Below are positions 34,888 through 44,811 of a stretch of DNA of 64,000 nt, piece by piece. The position numbers were made by a program, and so were the translations under genes. Each line of letters opens with the position of its first letter. Position 1 is the stretch's first letter. The stretch comes from Bacteroidales bacterium (GTDB lineage Bacteria > Bacteroidota > Bacteroidia > Bacteroidales > UBA932), in the NCBI GenBank assembly GCA_017561265.1, contig JAFZDJ010000002.1, positions 31,084 through 95,083 on the forward strand, in the 5' to 3' direction. The notes under the pieces are model-generated. The model was not told the origin of the DNA and made no database searches. It saw only the letters and a list, made by a program, of their open reading frames with translations.

Positions 34888-37800
34888 TTAGAATGAAAGG
34901 TTTACACCGAACATCAAAGTCATTGGAGTAGGATATGAACAGTAGTTGTATCCAGGAGTGAATGTACCGCCTGCGAAGTCGATGTTATATCCTCTGTACT
35001 TAGAGATTGTAGCAAGGTTCTGACCTGATACATATACGCGTACGCCACTGATAACGTCCTTGAACCACTTGTCAGGGAGGTTGTAGCCGAGCTCTACGTT
35101 AGAGATCTTCCAATATGCACCGTTCTGGAGGAAACGTGAGCTGAACATGTCGTTTGTGATAGAACCTGTACTTGCCCAGTATACCCTTGGAACTGTTGTG
35201 CTTGGATTCTCCGGTGTCCATGCATTCACGAGATCAACGCTCTTGTTTGTAGCACCATATGATCCGCGGAGAGTTCTGTCGATGAAGTCCATCACCTTGT
35301 ATCCGGCTGCACCGAATGTAGAGACATTGAGGTCGAAGCCCTTGTACTCGAGACGGAAGCTGAGACCGAACTGAACCTTAGACATACCGCTTCCGAGGAT
35401 TGTACGGTCGTCTGCTGTGATCTCACCGTCGTTGTTGATATCCTTGTAAGCTACGTCACCTGGCTGTGCTCCGTTCTGGTTCACGTGAAGACCTTCCTCG
35501 TTGATACGGTTGTCGATCTGATCCTGGCTCTGGAAGATTCCTTCGTAAACATAGCCGTAGAACTGACCTACCTCGCTGCCCACCATTGTGATGCAGTCAC
35601 CGTCGATACGCTTTGACTCACCCATGCCGAGTGAAGTAACCTTGTTCTTTGGAAGAGTGAGGTTTGCAGAAATGTCATACTTGAGGTCATGACCATAGTC
35701 ATGCCATGCAAGCGCGAACTCAAGACCTGAGTTGACCATTGTAGCTGCATTCATTGTAACGGTACCGTTTGTAGCACCAGCCTCTGCAGGAACAGGAACG
35801 CTGTAGAGGAGATCCTCAGAAACAGATCTGTACCAGTCTGCATTGAACTCGAGCTTACCGCCGTACATAGCGTAGTCGAGACCTACGTCGAGAGTCTTCT
35901 TCTTCTCCCACTTGATGGCAGTGTTGACATAGTCAGAGATTGCTGAACCTGTCACCTTGTCGCCATTGAAGCTGTAGGTGTAGTTTCCACGTGCCATTGT
36001 AGCCATGAACTGGTAGTCACCGATGTTCTCGTTACCGAGCACACCATATGAAGCACGAAGCTTGAGGAGGCTTACGAGCTGTGGATCAACATTGAAGAAA
36101 GGCTCCTTGTCGATACGCCATCCGAGTGATGCTGAAGGGAACCAGCCCCAACGTCCGTCATTTGAAAGACGGCTTGAACCGTCACGACGTACAGTAGCCT
36201 GGAAGAGATATCTTTCACCATAGTCGTAGTTGATACGGCCGATGTAAGATGTGAGGACATGCTCGCTCTCATAGCTTGAAGCGTTTCTTGTCTCAGCGTT
36301 TCCTACCTGGAGGTAGTAAGGCTCAGGCATTGTTGTACCGATACCTGTAAGGTTATGGTAGCTCTCGCGCTGGAATGTATGACCTGCAACTACGTTGAGA
36401 TGGTGCTTGCCCATCTTTCCGTCATAAGTCACGAAGTTCTCGATGAGGCCGTCAGTATATGAACGGTAACCCTGGTTGAGGGTCTCGTTTGTCTTTGCAA
36501 GGTAGTTAGTTTCACTCACGATGAATGCTGGAATGAATGTGAAGTCCTTTGCATATGTACGGCTGTACGAGAGGTTGAGGTTGTATGAAAGGCTGTGATT
36601 GTCGCTCTTTACACCAAACATTCCGAGGAGGTCGAGATTAGCTGATCCTGTAGCAACGATACGGTCGACAACTGAATTTCTCTCAAGGAGGTTGTTTGTG
36701 AGAAGAGGGTTCTGCATACGGATGTCACCATGCTGGTTAGAGTAGTATGTACCATAACCATATGCATCGTATGAATAGCCTGAAGCTGCACCGAGCTTGT
36801 CGTCGAGGCACCATGTAGACTCGTCATAAGCCTTGATGCTAGGCGGCATGAGGAGAGCGGAAGCCATGATCGGGAACTGCTGTCCGTAGAGACCCTGTAC
36901 ATACTCGTTGGCATTTGAAAGGGCCATATTGTCCTGTATGCTGTGGCTGTATACTACACCTGTGCGGAGCTTGAGGAACTTCACGTCCATTGTGTTGTTC
37001 ACGCGGACTGTGAAACGGTCGTAGTTAGGACCTGCACCCTCGAGTGTACCCTTCTGGCTGAAGTAGTCGAGACCTACGTTATAAGTATTGTTCGCACCAC
37101 CGCCTGAAATGTTTACGTTGTGGTTCTGACGGATACCTGTCTTGAACACCTCGTTGAACCAGTCTGTATTGATCTCGTTAGGATCAAGATAGAGAGGATT
37201 GCCGATCTGGTAGCCTGCAGGAGCCTCCATGCCGCTGTTTGCGAATGCCATGCGGACATAGTCACCATACTGAGTTGCATCCATCACCTCATATACGCCA
37301 TCCTTGATGCGGTCAACACCCATGTAGCCACGATAGTCAACCTTCATAGGCTGATCCTTCTTACCGCTCTTTGTAGTGATGATAACCACACCGTTAGCTG
37401 CACGTGAACCGTAGATCGCAGCTGCAGATGCATCCTTGAGGACCTGGATAGTCTCGATGTCGTTTGGAGAGAAGTCGCGGATTGTAGTACCCATAGGCAC
37501 ACCGTCGATCACGTAGAGAGGAGCTGTGCTTCCGAAGCTTCCCAGACCGCGGATACGTACTGAAGGGTCTGCACCCGGCTGACCGTCAGAAGTGATCTGC
37601 ACACCGGCAACCTTACCCTCGAGCATTGTCGAGATGTTCGAGTGAGAAACCTTCTTCATCTCGTCTGCGTCAACGATAGCTACAGAACCTGTGAGGTCTA
37701 CCTTACGCTGCGAACCGTAACCTACGACTACGAGCTCGTCAAGAAGAGTGTTTGAAGTCTTCATTGTGATTGTTCCGAGGTCACCTCTGCCGTTTACGGC

Positions 37801-38085
37801 GATTTCAAGAGACTCGAAACCTACAGACACGAACTCAACTACTGCATTTGCAGGAACATTGAGAGTGAAAAGACCGTCAAGGTCTGTTGTTGTACCGATG
37901 GTGGAATCCTTCACGAGGACACCTACACCTGGAACCGGATAGCCGCTTTCATCGACTACCTGTCCTTTGATTGTCACATTGTCAGCCTGCTGAGCCTCTA
38001 CAGAAGCTGCTGATGCAGTCACAGCTGCAAATGGAGCAGCTGCCAAAAGGCTGCAAAGTGCTATCTTTACAAAATTATGTTTCAT
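34888..38085 (-). CDS. susC: SusC/RagA-family TonB-linked outer-membrane transporter
   Basis: A 1065-residue TonB-dependent receptor. After the signal peptide comes a carboxypeptidase-regulatory-like domain (VTIKGQVVDESGYPVPGVGV, TTTDLDGLFTLNVP). Next are the TonB box/plug (LDELVVVGYGSQRKVDLTGSV, DEMKKVSHSNISTMLEGKVAGVQI, LKDASAAAIYGSRAANGVVIITTK) and a 22-strand barrel ending in MFGVNLSF. Together with SusD it imports arabinan-derived oligosaccharides into the periplasm. No sigma/anti-sigma regulator accompanies it and there is no N-terminal STN domain. Confidence 0.97.
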   Translation of the reverse strand: MKHNFVKIALCSLLAAAPFAAVTASAASVEAQQADNVTIKGQVVDESGYPVPGVGVLVKDSTIGTTTDLDGLFTLNVPANAVVEFVSVGFESLEIAVNGRGDLGTITMKTSNTLLDELVVVGYGSQRKVDLTGSVAIVDADEMKKVSHSNISTMLEGKVAGVQITSDGQPGADPSVRIRGLGSFGSTAPLYVIDGVPMGTTIRDFSPNDIETIQVLKDASAAAIYGSRAANGVVIITTKSGKKDQPMKVDYRGYMGVDRIKDGVYEVMDATQYGDYVRMAFANSGMEAPAGYQIGNPLYLDPNEINTDWFNEVFKTGIRQNHNVNISGGGANNTYNVGLDYFSQKGTLEGAGPNYDRFTVRVNNTMDVKFLKLRTGVVYSHSIQDNMALSNANEYVQGLYGQQFPIMASALLMPPSIKAYDESTWCLDDKLGAASGYSYDAYGYGTYYSNQHGDIRMQNPLLTNNLLERNSVVDRIVATGSANLDLLGMFGVKSDNHSLSYNLNLSYSRTYAKDFTFIPAFIVSETNYLAKTNETLNQGYRSYTDGLIENFVTYDGKMGKHHLNVVAGHTFQRESYHNLTGIGTTMPEPYYLQVGNAETRNASSYESEHVLTSYIGRINYDYGERYLFQATVRRDGSSRLSNDGRWGWFPSASLGWRIDKEPFFNVDPQLVSLLKLRASYGVLGNENIGDYQFMATMARGNYTYSFNGDKVTGSAISDYVNTAIKWEKKKTLDVGLDYAMYGGKLEFNADWYRSVSEDLLYSVPVPAEAGATNGTVTMNAATMVNSGLEFALAWHDYGHDLKYDISANLTLPKNKVTSLGMGESKRIDGDCITMVGSEVGQFYGYVYEGIFQSQDQIDNRINEEGLHVNQNGAQPGDVAYKDINNDGEITADDRTILGSGMSKVQFGLSFRLEYKGFDLNVSTFGAAGYKVMDFIDRTLRGSYGATNKSVDLVNAWTPENPSTTVPRVYWASTGSITNDMFSSRFLQNGAYWKISNVELGYNLPDKWFKDVISGVRVYVSGQNLATISKYRGYNIDFAGGTFTPGYNYCSYPTPMTLMFGVNLSF

Positions 38086-38103
38086 GATGTAATGGTCTTT
38101 AGA

Positions 38104-39807
38104 TTAGTATATCACTGCGTATGCGGCCTCACATGTAAGACAGCAGTTAAGGTCTGCACTGTCTACTACGATACCCTTATAGCTCTGGAAATGAGTCTCT
38201 CCATTGATATAGGTCACATCATAGCGGATATCTGCAGTATTATCACCATTGTTGGTAACTGTTATCTTGATGTCTGCGCGATTAAGACCGGCAAGGAATG
38301 TATCCCAGTTCCAGTTACTCTCAAGAACAAGGTTGGCATTACCATCATAACCGCCACCCCAGCCGAAGTTATCCAGACGTACTACCGCGTTCTCTGTAAG
38401 GTCTGCCTTACGGAGAATCACATCTGTACAATGCCAGTTAGATCCGCAGCTTGAATACTGATATACATTATATGAAACTGTCTCACCTGAAGGAACAGGG
38501 ATATCGGCAGACCAGTCTGTCCACCAACCGGTAGAGCAGTCTGAAACTCCCACTGCATCTGTACCCTGTACAACTTCTATCGGACATTTGATAGTCACTG
38601 TAGATGATGAACCTACATAAGTAACTTCAACTTCCTGAGTTCCATCTGCAGGAACAGCACCGAAAGTAAGCATAGAATTGTCAATGATGCCTGTAGTCTC
38701 ATCAGCATATGTCGCTGTAACCACAAGGCCTGTTGGATCAAACGCTACCGGTGCATCATATACATAATACTTAGGATATGATGGAGCAGCAGTAATTTCC
38801 ATACTCTTTACAGGGTTGATGACATTGAGTGAATATGTACCGGCTACAGCCTTGCCGTAGTTGCCCTGCTTTGTCTTGCTGTAAGAGTAGATGATTGTCT
38901 TCTCACCCACTGTCGAAAGATCTGGAACAACGAAAGTCATGTCAGCTGTATCTGCAACAGCTGTTGCGCCGTCTGCGAATGTAACTGTAGCAACAGCATC
39001 ACCCCAGAAATCGGTGTTTCCAAGTTCAAGCGCTGCCGGAGTACCTGTAACTGTAATCGAAGTAGCCATTTCATCAGGAATCTCGAGAATCTTCGATGGC
39101 TCGAGATAAGCCTCCTTCACCTCCATGAAGCTTCCGTCCGCGATAAGGAAAGCAGTGACAGAAGGGCCTGTAACAGGCTGCTCGTATGTCTCAGTGAGGA
39201 CTACGCCATCAACTGAAGTATGAACTGCTGTAAGGAATACTGTTCCTGCTGTCGCATAGTCGATCTGCATTTCTACTGAAGCACCGTCAAGATGTCTCTT
39301 GAAGTCATTCCAGATGTCGCCGTCTCCGTCAGTGTCAGGATAATCGATACCGATCATGGCTCCGTTGTAGTCACCGTTACCCCATCCGTAAGCATCCGAA
39401 CGAAGAACGAAGAACTCGGTATAGCCGTCCGAATCACGCTCGCCTGAAGCGACGCACATGTTCCAGTTGCTCCAGTTGTTGCCTGTACCGGTTCCGTCAA
39501 GAGTACCGTTGTGGTTGATGAATTTTACTGTGAGGCACTTTCCCTGAGGTACAACGAAGTACTGAGAGAAATCCACCCACCATCCAGAGGTGTAATCCTT
39601 GGCACCTACTTCTGCAACTGCGATATCGATCGTAGTCTTGTCTCCAGTGTTCATGGCATCTTTCAATGCCTGAATTGAGTCGATCTTGCTCTGAAGGTCA
39701 GCAGGCGGATTGATATCTATGAAAGATATCTCCGAACAGCTGACTGAAACCGATGCCACGAATGCAGCAGCGGCGAGCGCCTTTAAAATCAAAGATTTGA
39801 TTTTCAT
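38104..39807 (-). CDS. surface lipoprotein with a duplicated carbohydrate-binding-like domain around two Ig-like domains
   Basis: A 567-residue lipoprotein (lipobox VSVSC, Cys24). Residues 74-215 and 426-567 are internal copies: both have GWW-DxS followed by VP-G, a conserved NW, an RxDxxGWG block, and a W/F-rich helix with aspartates. Between them lie two Ig-like modules (ATVTFADGATAVADTADMTF, then VTATYADETTGIIDNSMLTF) resembling bacterial Ig-like group 3 domains. Position directly ahead of susC suggests a surface glycan-binding protein of the SusE/SusF kind. No known CBM family was recognised, so the binding role is inferred. Confidence 0.72.
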   Translation of the reverse strand: MKIKSLILKALAAAAFVASVSVSCSEISFIDINPPADLQSKIDSIQALKDAMNTGDKTTIDIAVAEVGAKDYTSGWWVDFSQYFVVPQGKCLTVKFINHNGTLDGTGTGNNWSNWNMCVASGERDSDGYTEFFVLRSDAYGWGNGDYNGAMIGIDYPDTDGDGDIWNDFKRHLDGASVEMQIDYATAGTVFLTAVHTSVDGVVLTETYEQPVTGPSVTAFLIADGSFMEVKEAYLEPSKILEIPDEMATSITVTGTPAALELGNTDFWGDAVATVTFADGATAVADTADMTFVVPDLSTVGEKTIIYSYSKTKQGNYGKAVAGTYSLNVINPVKSMEITAAPSYPKYYVYDAPVAFDPTGLVVTATYADETTGIIDNSMLTFGAVPADGTQEVEVTYVGSSSTVTIKCPIEVVQGTDAVGVSDCSTGWWTDWSADIPVPSGETVSYNVYQYSSCGSNWHCTDVILRKADLTENAVVRLDNFGWGGGYDGNANLVLESNWNWDTFLAGLNRADIKITVTNNGDNTADIRYDVTYINGETHFQSYKGIVVDSADLNCCLTCEAAYAVIY

Positions 39808-39844
39808 GATTAATGGTTTTAGTTGTTTATTTGGTTAGTATATG

Positions 39845-41830
39845 TTATTTCTGAAGAACATAAACCATGAATGTCTTCGGAGCCACTGTCACCTCAAGAG
39901 CCTTGCCCTCGAAATTGAGAGGAGCAGTCTGAGGAACGATCTTGGTAGGCTCGTCAAGAGTATTGTCTGCGTCAAGATCATCAGAATGGTAGCTTACAGC
40001 CTCCACTCCCTTGAGGACTTCCTTCTTCTTGAGACCCTCGAAATTGATCTTTACAGGCTGGGCTGCATCAGATGTGTTGATGACCTTTATATATACCTGA
40101 TTCTTCTCAGCATCGTATACTGAGCTTGCGAAGAGGCCGTTCTGACCTTCTGCACCTGTGATGTTCACACCGTTCATATCAGTGAGTGCCAATGCATTGG
40201 TACCCTGGTACTGAGTATAAAGTCTCTGCACATACCAGCTGCATGACTTCATGCTGCGGAGGTTGTCGAACCAGATGAGGTCTGGTCTCCACTGCCATCC
40301 TTCGATATGAGCGAAGAGAGGTGCATATGTAGCCATGTGGACGATATCGGCATTACGCTCGATTGTTGTCATGAATGCAGCCTCGAGGAGAGAAGCCTCG
40401 AAGTGGTTCCACTTCTTGCCTGCACCATGGCATGCGTACTCGCCTGCGAATACCTTCGGACCCTTGCGGTCATAGTTGTCATAACGTGCTCCCTGTGCAA
40501 GGAACCATGACTCAGGACGGTAGAAGTGCTCGTCAACGAGGTCAGCACCGAGTCTCTTCATCTCCGGCCAGAGGAAATCGAACTGGTCTCCCTCTGAATT
40601 AGGGCCAGAAGAACCTACGATCTTGATCTCAGGATATGCCTTGCGGATAGCTGCGATGAACGGCTCGAGGTGCTCAGGATATTCAGGACCCCACTGCTCG
40701 TTTCCGATACCGATGAACTTGAGGTTGAACGGCTCCGGATGACCCATCTCTGCGCGAAGCTTACCCCATTCTGTAGTAACGTCACCGTTGGCGAACTCGA
40801 TGAGGTCGAGAGCATCCTGGATATAGCCGTCAAGGTCGCATACAGGAACATGAGCGTCCTGAGTCTCGTTCTGGAACTGGCATGCAAGACCGCAGCTGAG
40901 TACTGGAAGCGGCTCAGCACCAATCTCTTCCGAAAGAAGGAAATATTCATAGAAACCGAGACCATATGACTGGAAATAGTCAGGATAGTAGCGGTGCTTG
41001 AAGGTGTGCTGCCATCTGTTCTCGTTAAGCGGACGGTTCTCGACAGGACCAACGCTGTTCTTCCAGTTGTAACGTGTATCAAGGTCCGTACCCTCGACGA
41101 TACATCCGCCTGGGAAACGGAAGAGACCTGGCTCAAGGTCATAGAGAGCCTGCGCAAGATCCTTGCGGAGACCGTTCTCATGACCCATCCAAGTATCCAC
41201 TGGGAAGAGGGAAACATGCTCTACGTCAACAGTGACAGGAGCATTGAGGAAGACGCGGAGAGTAGCCTTAGGATCGGTCACGGCAGAAGTCATCACAACT
41301 TCGTACTTCTTCCAATCCTTTGAGTCTACAGTGATTTCAGCGACAGTATGAGCCTGCTCCTCACCCATCGAAGCAGTGTCGATGAATTCGATGCCGAGCT
41401 TTCCGGCTTCCTTTCCGTCAGGAATACGTGCCCATACGCTGAAACGGTACTGCTCACCCTTCTTGAGACCGATGCCGAAGAAACCGTTGTTCTCCATAGC
41501 GGTATGCTTATGAGGATGACCAGGATAATAAAGTCTTACATAATGAGGATTGCGCTCGAAAGGTCCGTCATCCATTACTTCGAGACGTCCTCCGACATTC
41601 CATCCCTGAAGACGGTTGTTAGGAAATTCGAAAGAGCGGTTCTTTACCAGCTCTGCATAGAGTCCGCCGTCTGCAGCGAAGTTGATATCCTCGATAAAGA
41701 TACCGTACATGGTAGGCTGGATTTCGGCACCCGGCTTGTTGACACGGACCTTCATCTCATTCACCTGTGCCGACATTGACACAGCAGCAGCTATCGCCAT
41801 GAGTGACAATAGGATCTTCTTTGCTTTCAT
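39845..41830 (-). CDS. GH51 alpha-L-arabinofuranosidase with N-terminal CBM-like domain
   Basis: Secreted enzyme of 661 residues (signal MKAKKILLSLMAIAAAVSMSAQ). It begins with IQPTMYGIFIEDINFAADGGLYAELV, contains a beta-sandwich insert (ITVDSKDWKKYEVVMTS) like CBM4/9, then the TIM barrel with the acid/base Glu in GIGNEQWG, nucleophile Glu in FAGEYACH, and a C-terminal beta domain. It releases terminal arabinose from arabinan or arabino-oligosaccharides. It is only partly similar to the second GH51 upstream, so the two likely differ in substrate. Confidence 0.93.
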   Translation of the reverse strand: MKAKKILLSLMAIAAAVSMSAQVNEMKVRVNKPGAEIQPTMYGIFIEDINFAADGGLYAELVKNRSFEFPNNRLQGWNVGGRLEVMDDGPFERNPHYVRLYYPGHPHKHTAMENNGFFGIGLKKGEQYRFSVWARIPDGKEAGKLGIEFIDTASMGEEQAHTVAEITVDSKDWKKYEVVMTSAVTDPKATLRVFLNAPVTVDVEHVSLFPVDTWMGHENGLRKDLAQALYDLEPGLFRFPGGCIVEGTDLDTRYNWKNSVGPVENRPLNENRWQHTFKHRYYPDYFQSYGLGFYEYFLLSEEIGAEPLPVLSCGLACQFQNETQDAHVPVCDLDGYIQDALDLIEFANGDVTTEWGKLRAEMGHPEPFNLKFIGIGNEQWGPEYPEHLEPFIAAIRKAYPEIKIVGSSGPNSEGDQFDFLWPEMKRLGADLVDEHFYRPESWFLAQGARYDNYDRKGPKVFAGEYACHGAGKKWNHFEASLLEAAFMTTIERNADIVHMATYAPLFAHIEGWQWRPDLIWFDNLRSMKSCSWYVQRLYTQYQGTNALALTDMNGVNITGAEGQNGLFASSVYDAEKNQVYIKVINTSDAAQPVKINFEGLKKKEVLKGVEAVSYHSDDLDADNTLDEPTKIVPQTAPLNFEGKALEVTVAPKTFMVYVLQK

Positions 41831-41877
41831 CTTGTTGGTCAGTAGTATTAATTGTTATAAATCAGTCATTTACGAAA

Positions 41878-41914
41878 CCTGCCCCCCCTAAAAATTTAAT
41901 TTTAGGAGGGGCAG
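41878..41914 (-). terminator. strong hairpin between the two GH51 genes
   Basis: Arms CCTGCCCCTCCTAAAA and TTTTAGGGGGGGCAGG pair over 16 positions (G-U included), with TTTCG following on the minus strand. It lies between the first and second genes of the arabinan operon, so it may act as a partial terminator or an RNA-stabilising structure that makes the first GH51 mRNA more abundant. Confidence 0.6.
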
Positions 41915-41956
41915 GACCCGATAGGATATTTGAATGACTATTTCGTCATATCGTCA

Positions 41957-43489
41957 TCAGATGGCAAGAGTCACAACAGAAGCAGCTGGAACTGTAAGAG
42001 TTACGGTATTACCCTTCTTCTTGATGTCGGTAATAGCCTTAGGAGCTACTGCCGGCTCTTTTCCGAAGTCATTGTAAGTCTGGATAGTAGGAGCTGAAAG
42101 AACCTCACCTGTAACATTCTTCGGCTTGAGCTCGTCGAAGTTGAGAGTGATGGTCTGAGCCTTGTCGAGAACAGGGTTCGCGATAGAAACATGAACCTTT
42201 CCTTCCGCATCCTTTGAAGCTGTCACGCTGAGGTCAGGCATGATACGTCCCGATGGAGAAACGATGTTGCCTGCATTTACCTCTGTAGGAACGAATGTAG
42301 CATCCTGATGAACATTGTACATACGGAAAACGTGGTATGTAGGAGTAAGGACGATCTCATCACCCTTTGTAAGAATCATAGCCTGGAGCACATTTACGAT
42401 CTGTGCGATATTCGCCATTGTAAGACGGTCGGTGTGACGATGGAAAATGTTAAGAGACATAGCTGCCACCATAGCGTCACGCATTGTGTTCTGCTGATAA
42501 AGGTGACCAGGGTTTGTGCCCGGCTCAACGTCGAACCATGTTCCCCACTCGTCAAGAAGAAGATCCACCTTACCCTCAGGGTCATATGCGTTCATGATAG
42601 CCTTATGGTTCTCGATCACTTCCTCAACCTCGACAGCCTTTGCAACCATGTCGTACCAGCTGTTGTTGTCAAACTCAGTAGCAGAACCCTTAGGACCGTC
42701 CCATCCAGTCACTGTATAATAATGGAGTGAAACACCATGCATCTGGTCTCCGATTCTGTCCATGAGAACCTTTGTCCAGTTGTAATCATAGTCAGAAGCA
42801 CCGCTGGCTACCTTATAAAGGATGTTTCCGTCATAGTTACGGCAATAAGTAGCGTAACGGCGATAAAGATCTGAATAATACTCAGGACGCATGTTTCCGC
42901 CACATCCCCAGCTTTCGTTACCTACGCCAAGATATTTGAGCTTCCATGGCTCCTTGCGTCCGTTCTTTGCGCGGAGCTCAGCCAATGTACCGCCCTCGGC
43001 AGTGATGTACTCCACCCACTTTGCAAGTTCCTCAACAGAACCTGAGCCTACGTTTCCTGAAAGATAAGGCTCACACTCGAGGAGTTCGCAAAGGTTGAAG
43101 AACTCATGTGTACCGAAAGAGTTGTCCTCTACAGTACCGCCCCAGTTATTGTTGATCATCATCGGACGATCTTCCTTAGGACCGATTCCGTCCATCCAGT
43201 GATACTCGTCAGCGAAGCATCCGCCCGGCCAGCGAAGTACCGGAACCTTAAGAACCTGAAGAGCCTCGATAAGATCCTTTCTATAACCGTTGATGTTAGG
43301 GATATCCGAATCAGGACCTACCCAGATTCCGTCATAGATACATCTTCCAAGATGCTCTGCAAACTGACCATAGATTTCCTTGTGAATAACAGGCTGGTTT
43401 TCAGCATTCTCATGAATCTTGACCTGAACCTGTGCATTTGCCGCAAAAGCGAAGCATACTCCCATAAGGAGGATTGCAATTTTTCTCAT
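41957..43489 (-). CDS. GH51 alpha-N-arabinofuranosidase (AbfA type)
   Basis: First gene of the arabinan operon. It has signal peptide [20 protein letters not shown], then a compact GH51: [37 protein letters not shown], acid/base Glu in [12 protein letters not shown], nucleophile Glu in LLLDEWGTW, and a C-terminal beta domain with [18 protein letters not shown]. At 510 residues it matches typical AbfA enzymes plus an export signal. It acts on arabino-oligosaccharides after SusC import or at the periplasm. Confidence 0.94.
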   Translation of the reverse strand: MRKIAILLMGVCFAFAANAQVQVKIHENAENQPVIHKEIYGQFAEHLGRCIYDGIWVGPDSDIPNINGYRKDLIEALQVLKVPVLRWPGGCFADEYHWMDGIGPKEDRPMMINNNWGGTVEDNSFGTHEFFNLCELLECEPYLSGNVGSGSVEELAKWVEYITAEGGTLAELRAKNGRKEPWKLKYLGVGNESWGCGGNMRPEYYSDLYRRYATYCRNYDGNILYKVASGASDYDYNWTKVLMDRIGDQMHGVSLHYYTVTGWDGPKGSATEFDNNSWYDMVAKAVEVEEVIENHKAIMNAYDPEGKVDLLLDEWGTWFDVEPGTNPGHLYQQNTMRDAMVAAMSLNIFHRHTDRLTMANIAQIVNVLQAMILTKGDEIVLTPTYHVFRMYNVHQDATFVPTEVNAGNIVSPSGRIMPDLSVTASKDAEGKVHVSIANPVLDKAQTITLNFDELKPKNVTGEVLSAPTIQTYNDFGKEPAVAPKAITDIKKKGNTVTLTVPAASVVTLAI

Positions 43490-43524
43490 GTCGTTTAGTG
43501 TTATTATGTTTTCAATTTTGTTAA

Positions 43525-43575
43525 CAAATATATAAAAAAATAATTCATAAGCATTGTCAATACCTATGAATTATT
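43525..43575 (-). promoter_or_regulatory. arabinan-operon promoter butted against the envC-like terminator
   Basis: Terminator stem AATAATTCATA/TATGAATTATT (11 bp, arms 43539-43549 and 43565-43575) is followed on the minus strand by seven T. The -7 box TATATTTG (43525-43532) starts directly after the T-run and lies 36 bases before the GH51 start. The hairpin loop would hold the -33 region; it reads TTGACA in part. Confidence 0.65.
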
Positions 43576-43613
43576 TCGATTTTGTTTTAAATCCTTATAG
43601 AAAAAGGAATATG

Positions 43614-44810
43614 CTATCTAAGCCAGCTTTCCGGGTTCTGAGGCGTACTGCCTTTCCAAACCTCGAAATGAAGCTGTGTCTGACCATTGATAGTGTCGAT
43701 AGTGCCAAGCTTCTGACCGGTTTTGACCTTTTCTCCGACCTTCACCGACACCGACTTCATCTTGCAGTAGAGTGTGAAATAGTTACCGTGCTGGACAAGG
43801 ACGCACTGATTGTATCCCGGCATGGTTATGACCTGGGTAACTGTACCGTCAAAGACAGCCTTTACATCACTTCCCTTGGCCAGTGCCACATCGATGCCAT
43901 TGTTGGAAGGAAGCTCAAGATTCTTGTAGACAGGATGATAATGCTTTCCGAATGTTCCTACGACAGGACCGTCTGCAGGCCATGGAAGCTTACCCTTGTT
44001 CTTGGAGAACTCTCCGTCAAGCTTCATATCCACAGGAGCGGACTTCTTCGACGAAGACTTCTGCTTCTTCGGATCGTCCGCCTTCATAGCTTCCTCTATA
44101 AGCTTGGCAATCTGACGGTTAAGCGCATTGACCTCCTTCTTCTTCGAGGCCAGCTGGTTCTGATATTTCTTCTTGTCCTTCTGGAGCTTCTTCACGACAG
44201 AATCGGCCTTTGCTTCATCTTTCTTGAGTTTTTCAAGTTCCTTCACACGCTCGGCCTTCAAAGCTTCTGCCTCGGCCTTAATAGCCGTAAGCCTCTGCTT
44301 CTTTCCCTCAAGTTCCTCCTGCATGACCCTGATATCCTTTGCCTCAGACTTCATCTGGGATGAAAGATTCTTGAAATATCCGAAACGGCGGAAAGCCTGA
44401 CCGAGATTGTCACTGGCAAGCATATACATATACCACACGCGGGCATCCCTGTTCTTGTACGCACTGCGGACAAGCTTGGCATAATGGGAAGTCAAGGTGT
44501 CGATTCTGGCCTGCAGCCTGTTTATTTCACGCTGAGCCAGATATATGCTGTCCGAATACTGCCTTACGCGCCTGTCAGCCTCGTTCACAAGAGACTTTCT
44601 GTTTGATATATTCTTGCGGATAAGGGTAAGATCGGAAAGCATGGAGCTGCTCTGAGAAGCATTTTCAGCCAGCTGCTTGTCTATGATCGCTATCTCACGT
44701 TCAAGCCTGGCCTTCTTCTCCTCATAAGCCTTTGTATCCTGTGCGTATCCGACTACGACCGGACACAGCACAAGAATTGCTGTTATGAATAGGGTTCTTA
44801 TTTGGTTCAT
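43614..44810 (-). CDS. EnvC-like murein hydrolase activator (coiled coil + LytM/M23 domain)
   Basis: Periplasmic protein of 398 residues: signal peptide, two long coiled-coil stretches (about 30-120 and 130-250, Lys/Glu-rich), then an M23/LytM domain (LPWPADGPVVGTFGKHYHP, NNGIDVALAKGSDVKAVFDGTV, VLVQHGNYFTLYCKM, GQTQLHFEVWKG). Two zinc ligands are altered: Asn stands in place of the His before GID, and Gln before LHFEV. As in EnvC and NlpD, it is therefore probably a non-catalytic activator of amidases in cell separation. It lies 1 base after the TPR gene. Confidence 0.85.
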   Translation of the reverse strand: MNQIRTLFITAILVLCPVVVGYAQDTKAYEEKKARLEREIAIIDKQLAENASQSSSMLSDLTLIRKNISNRKSLVNEADRRVRQYSDSIYLAQREINRLQARIDTLTSHYAKLVRSAYKNRDARVWYMYMLASDNLGQAFRRFGYFKNLSSQMKSEAKDIRVMQEELEGKKQRLTAIKAEAEALKAERVKELEKLKKDEAKADSVVKKLQKDKKKYQNQLASKKKEVNALNRQIAKLIEEAMKADDPKKQKSSSKKSAPVDMKLDGEFSKNKGKLPWPADGPVVGTFGKHYHPVYKNLELPSNNGIDVALAKGSDVKAVFDGTVTQVITMPGYNQCVLVQHGNYFTLYCKMKSVSVKVGEKVKTGQKLGTIDTINGQTQLHFEVWKGSTPQNPESWLR

Positions 44811-44811
44811 A

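Noticed and set aside
29041..43489. Prophage or integrative element carrying the arabinan locus
   Set aside because: No integrase, tRNA attachment site or direct repeats flank it, and its composition matches the rest of the window.
43606..44089. Active M23 endopeptidase
   Set aside because: Two zinc-binding positions are substituted, so catalysis is unlikely; kept as an activator-type annotation.
43554..44363. 269-codon plus-strand frame opposite the EnvC-like gene
   Set aside because: It is Leu/His-rich without motifs and is a mirror of the Lys/Glu-rich coiled coil of the real gene.
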